Source: Deltaproteobacteria bacterium RIFOXYA12_FULL_61_11 (lineage in GTDB: Bacteria > Bdellovibrionota_F > JAHFAK01 > YA12-FULL-61-11). Taken from it: a stretch of DNA of 8,447 nt. The DNA lies in assembly GCA_001799195.1 (NCBI GenBank), contig MGSU01000183.1:1-8447 (forward strand), read 5' to 3'. Shown here in pieces: positions 5,600 to 8,447 of the stretch (positions are counted from its first letter, which is position 1; every line of letters starts with the position of its first letter). The notes under the pieces were generated by a model, which worked only from the letters and a program-made list of their open reading frames with translations, ran no database searches and was not told the origin of the DNA. Made by a program: the position numbers and the translations under genes.

Positions 5600-7275
5600 A
5601 ACGCGAGTACATCCGTGAGCATTTCGCCCTCCTCTACGGTATAGAGCGCGCGGAACTCCTGACCGGACGCCTCACTACCCTGCTCGCCCGGTATGGTACG
5701 CACCTCGCGTCCGAACCCTCTGCGCCCTCGCTCGAGAGCGGCCCCGTCCTGATCTGCTACCCAGACCACGTGCGGGCCGAGCACGAGACGCCGCTGCGCA
5801 CGCTCGCGCGTTTCCTGGGCAAGCACCTGGCCGGATTGATCAGCACCGTCCATCTGTTGCCCTTCTATCCCTCTTCCTCGGACGATGGCTTTTCGGTGAT
5901 GGACTATCGCCAGGTGGACCCCTCCCACGGTAGTTGGGAGGATTGTACGGCGCTCGGCCGAGATTTCCGTCTGGCCTTCGACCTAGTGCTGAATCATGCC
6001 TCCAGCCAGAGCGCCTGGTTCCAAGGTTTCCTCTCCGGGGACCCACGCTATGCGGGTTTCTTCCTGACCGCAGAGCCGGACGAGGACCTACGGCTCGTGG
6101 TCCGTCCACGCAGTCACCCTTTGCTCACGCCCTTCAGGACCGACCGGGGGCTCATCCACCTCTGGACCACGTTCAGCGCGGACCAGATCGACCTCGATTT
6201 CCGCAATCCGGAGGTCCTGTTCGAGTTTTTCGATATCCTCCTCGGGTATATTGCCCGGGGAGCGCGCGTCCTGCGTCTGGATGCCGTGGCCTTCATGTGG
6301 AAGGAAGCCGGGACTCCCTGCTTGCACCACCCGAAGACCCACGCGATCGTCCGACTCCTGCGGGCCGTGGTCGAGGCCACGGGCACCGACACCGTGCTGC
6401 TCAGCGAGACCAATGTGCCGCACCACGAGAACCTCACCTACTTCGGACGAGGTGATGAGGCCCACCTGATCTACCAATTCGCCCTCCCCCCGCTATTGGC
6501 CCATGCCTTGCTCAGGGGCACGGCCTCGGTGTTGCGCTCCTGGCTGGAAACGACCATCGTGGGAGTGCCGCCCGGGTGCAACTTCCTCAACTTCACGGCC
6601 TCTCATGACGGCCTCGGGGTGCGTCCGTTGGAGGGCTTGCTACCCAAGTCCGAGCTGGATTTCCTCGTCGGAGAGACTCAGCGGCGAGGGGGAGGGGTGT
6701 CGAGGAAAACCAACACCGATGGGACCTCCAGCCCCTATGAATTGAACCTCACCTACCCAGATTTGTTGGCCCTGGAAACCTCGTCCCGTCACCGCCGGTT
6801 CCTGCTCTCCCAGGGCCTGTCGCTTTCACTCCGCGGAGTTCCGGCGATCTACCTGCCCTCGCTCTTCGGTATCGGCAACGACCGGGCCGGCGTGGAGGCG
6901 ACCGGCAGGGCGCGGTCGATCAACCGCCGCAAGTTTCCGCTGGGAGAACTCGAAGCACTTACCTATCATGAGCCCTACCTCTCGTACCGCCGCATGCTCG
7001 AACTGTATGCTCGAACCGATGCTCTCCACCCCGAAGCTTCGCAACACCTCCTGCCCTCCCCGGCCGAGGCTCTGTGGTTCGAACGAAGAGCCCCCGGCAA
7101 CAGCGGTCCTTTGCTGGTCGCCGCCAATTGCGCGGGCCACCCCGTCGAGCTCGAGTTGCCTGCCGGTCGCTGGACCGACCTCTTCACCGGGCAGGTCCAT
7201 GGTTCAGGACGCGCCCGCGGGTTCAGGCTCGAGGGCTACGGTTTGAGCTGGCTGGTGCCGTTCGTCCGCGACTGA
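5596..7275 (+). CDS. GH13 sugar phosphorylase (sucrose/glucosylglycerate phosphorylase group, GH13_18-like)
   Basis: This 559-residue cytoplasmic enzyme is predicted to split an alpha-glucoside with phosphate, giving alpha-glucose 1-phosphate. The TIM-barrel motifs are present: VHLLPFYPSSSDDGFSVMDY near the N terminus, DLVLNH (129-134), RLDAVAF with nucleophile Asp229, SETNVPHHEN with acid/base Glu271, and TASHDGLGVRP with Asp338. RPRSHPLLTPF (170-180) and TGRARSINRRKF (436-447) resemble the longer glucosylglycerate/YcjM branch more than classical sucrose phosphorylases. A length near 560 residues also fits that branch, since classical sucrose phosphorylases are nearer 490-505. No signal peptide is seen. 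The ATG at 5596 forms an ATGA overlap with the glycosyltransferase stop, with a weak GGGAA site upstream. It is the last gene of the rightward unit, ending 10 bases from the stop of the opposing peptidase gene. Acceptor specificity (glycerate, glycerol, fructose or fructose 6-phosphate) cannot be fixed by eye. Confidence 0.9.
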   Translation: MKREYIREHFALLYGIERAELLTGRLTTLLARYGTHLASEPSAPSLESGPVLICYPDHVRAEHETPLRTLARFLGKHLAGLISTVHLLPFYPSSSDDGFSVMDYRQVDPSHGSWEDCTALGRDFRLAFDLVLNHASSQSAWFQGFLSGDPRYAGFFLTAEPDEDLRLVVRPRSHPLLTPFRTDRGLIHLWTTFSADQIDLDFRNPEVLFEFFDILLGYIARGARVLRLDAVAFMWKEAGTPCLHHPKTHAIVRLLRAVVEATGTDTVLLSETNVPHHENLTYFGRGDEAHLIYQFALPPLLAHALLRGTASVLRSWLETTIVGVPPGCNFLNFTASHDGLGVRPLEGLLPKSELDFLVGETQRRGGGVSRKTNTDGTSSPYELNLTYPDLLALETSSRHRRFLLSQGLSLSLRGVPAIYLPSLFGIGNDRAGVEATGRARSINRRKFPLGELEALTYHEPYLSYRRMLELYARTDALHPEASQHLLPSPAEALWFERRAPGNSGPLLVAANCAGHPVELELPAGRWTDLFTGQVHGSGRARGFRLEGYGLSWLVPFVRD

Positions 7276-7285
7276 CGAGGTGACG

Positions 7286-8447
7286 TTACTTCCCTTCGAA
7301 CACCGAGAGGTCGAGAGGCTGGTCCTGACCGCAGAAGCGGTAGACAGGGAAGATCGGGATGATGTCGATGGGCACGTCGGTGAGACCGGCGACCGTACCT
7401 TCGAGGTCCGGGGTGGGCTTCCCGTACTGCTCGAGGAAGGCTCCGAGTTCTTCGGGGGTTCCGGTGGCCTGCAGACCGACTAGGCGGTCGAGCAGCTCGG
7501 CGATCACGGCCTCTCCGCCCTCGGGATGGAGCTCGTAACGCCCTGCGGCGTTGACCTTGATGACCTGATGTTCTGTCAACCAATTGAACTTGATAAGGTT
7601 TGCCCGTCCGTGAGCCTCATGCATACCGAAACGGATGGAACGGAACAGGCCCCCCACCACGGTCGACCAGAGTTGGCGTTGGTCGAAACGGGGGATGCCG
7701 TGCCGGCCGCCCATGGTCAGGAGCAGGTGGAAGGACCCGACATCCGCTTTGGCTTCCTCGATCGGGGTGTGGTGCCTGGCACAGGCCACGTTGACGGAGC
7801 GGCCGTCGGCGCGATAGGCAGGGCCGAGCCCGTGGACGATCTCGTGCAGCAACACGAACATGAAATAGGCGTCGAAGCTGGTCGCCCCCTGTTCGGCGAG
7901 GACCCGGTCGGCGATGACCTTGGAACAGGTGTCGAACTTGGCCCGCATCACGTTGCGGATCATTACCTGTTTCCAGCCGACATTGCCGCGCACCCCTGGA
8001 TCATTGGGGAGGTTGAAGGCCGAAGCCAGGATCCCGGCGTACCCGTCGCCCGCGGCCAGCAGTTCGTCGACCACGACGATCGGGGCCATGCCGCCGAGCG
8101 CAGGCCTGGACCCTGAGGGACAGAGGATAGAAGCGGCGAAGGTCGGCAAGGCTGCCTCGATGGCAGCCAAGTTCCGTCCTGCCTCGGCGTTGACCGCGAG
8201 GAGCATCGCCTCGTACGAGGCCTTCACGCCGAGCACGCCGTCATCGTAGACCTCGAAGGGGCCGATCACGACCTCGAGGGGAGAATCGATCAGCCGGACC
8301 CACGCCTCGTCGGCCACGGGGTGACGATCGTCGAGCAAGCTCGATGCGCGCACGTCCAGGTACGAGCGCAGCCCTTTGTGTTTGATCTTCGCGGCGGCGC
8401 GACGTAGGGCAGCCGCTGCTCGGCCCAATTCTTGAGCATAGACTTCC
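7286..8447 (-). CDS. Dipeptidyl peptidase III-like zinc peptidase (family M49), N terminus beyond window
   Basis: The minus-strand frame runs open from the right edge to TAA at 7286-7288, giving 387 residues. A TTG at 8428 could serve as a start, but the frame continues upstream as EVYAQELGRAAAAL, and M49 proteins are about 550-700 residues, so the gene is almost certainly cut. The zinc signature HEIVHGLG lies at 7823-7846 (minus strand) and the second motif EEAKAD at 7742-7759. Together they supply the two His, the catalytic Glu and the third metal ligand. SPLEVVIGPFEVYDDGVLG upstream matches the conserved substrate-cleft strand of the family. The metal motif is the five-residue HExxH form known from Caldithrix abyssi DPP III, not the six-residue HExxGH of the human and yeast enzymes. 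The expected role is release of N-terminal dipeptides from short peptides in the cytoplasm. It converges with the phosphorylase gene and shows no functional link to it. Confidence 0.85.
   Translation of the reverse strand, partial: EVYAQELGRAAAALRRAAAKIKHKGLRSYLDVRASSLLDDRHPVADEAWVRLIDSPLEVVIGPFEVYDDGVLGVKASYEAMLLAVNAEAGRNLAAIEAALPTFAASILCPSGSRPALGGMAPIVVVDELLAAGDGYAGILASAFNLPNDPGVRGNVGWKQVMIRNVMRAKFDTCSKVIADRVLAEQGATSFDAYFMFVLLHEIVHGLGPAYRADGRSVNVACARHHTPIEEAKADVGSFHLLLTMGGRHGIPRFDQRQLWSTVVGGLFRSIRFGMHEAHGRANLIKFNWLTEHQVIKVNAAGRYELHPEGGEAVIAELLDRLVGLQATGTPEELGAFLEQYGKPTPDLEGTVAGLTDVPIDIIPIFPVYRFCGQDQPLDLSVFEGK

Noticed and set aside
7526-8116. Plus-strand open frame (196 codons) opposite the M49 peptidase
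   Set aside because: The minus strand here encodes the HEIVH and EEAKAD motifs in a continuous family-like protein; the plus frame shows no domain.

Overview
The window is a gene-dense stretch (about 60% G+C or slightly above by eye) from a bacterium. Six genes read rightward with small gaps or 4-base stop/start overlaps. A seventh gene reads leftward from the right edge and converges on them. An XRE-type regulator with a small membrane partner, a single-anchor signal peptidase I, a YbdK-type ligase and a pentapeptide-type M49 peptidase suggest a high-GC Gram-negative or deep-branching bacterium. An acidobacterial-like or proteobacterial source is possible, but the sequence alone does not settle the phylum. 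No rRNA, tRNA, CRISPR array, insertion sequence or phage gene was seen.

Layout: (1) 1-491 holds the C-terminal bulk of a Cro/CI-type HTH regulator, overlapping by ATGA a 95-residue protein with three predicted membrane segments. (2) 552-1208 is signal peptidase I. (3) 1273-2478 is a YbdK-type carboxylate-amine ligase of the glutamate-cysteine ligase 2 family. (4) 2579-4201 is a sodium:solute symporter of the SSS (SGLT/PutP) family, read from a probable TTG start. (5) 4205-5599 is a GT4-type glycosyltransferase starting with GTG 3 bases after the symporter stop. (6) 5596-7275 is a GH13 sugar phosphorylase of the sucrose/glucosylglycerate phosphorylase group, overlapping the glycosyltransferase stop by ATGA. 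(7) 7286-8447, minus strand, is a dipeptidyl peptidase III-like zinc peptidase (M49), cut by the window edge.

The most coherent unit is the symporter - glycosyltransferase - phosphorylase block, whose spacing implies co-translation. One enzyme looks able to build a glycoside from a sugar nucleotide. The next looks able to break an alpha-glucoside with phosphate, and the first gene could import a solute. This is what a small pathway handling a glucosylated compatible solute (glucosylglycerate, glucosylglycerol or a relative) would look like. The actual sugar, acceptor and transported solute cannot be read from the sequence. The ligase upstream may or may not belong to the same unit. Most of the window is ordinary metabolism and housekeeping; I see no defence system or clearly unprecedented architecture.
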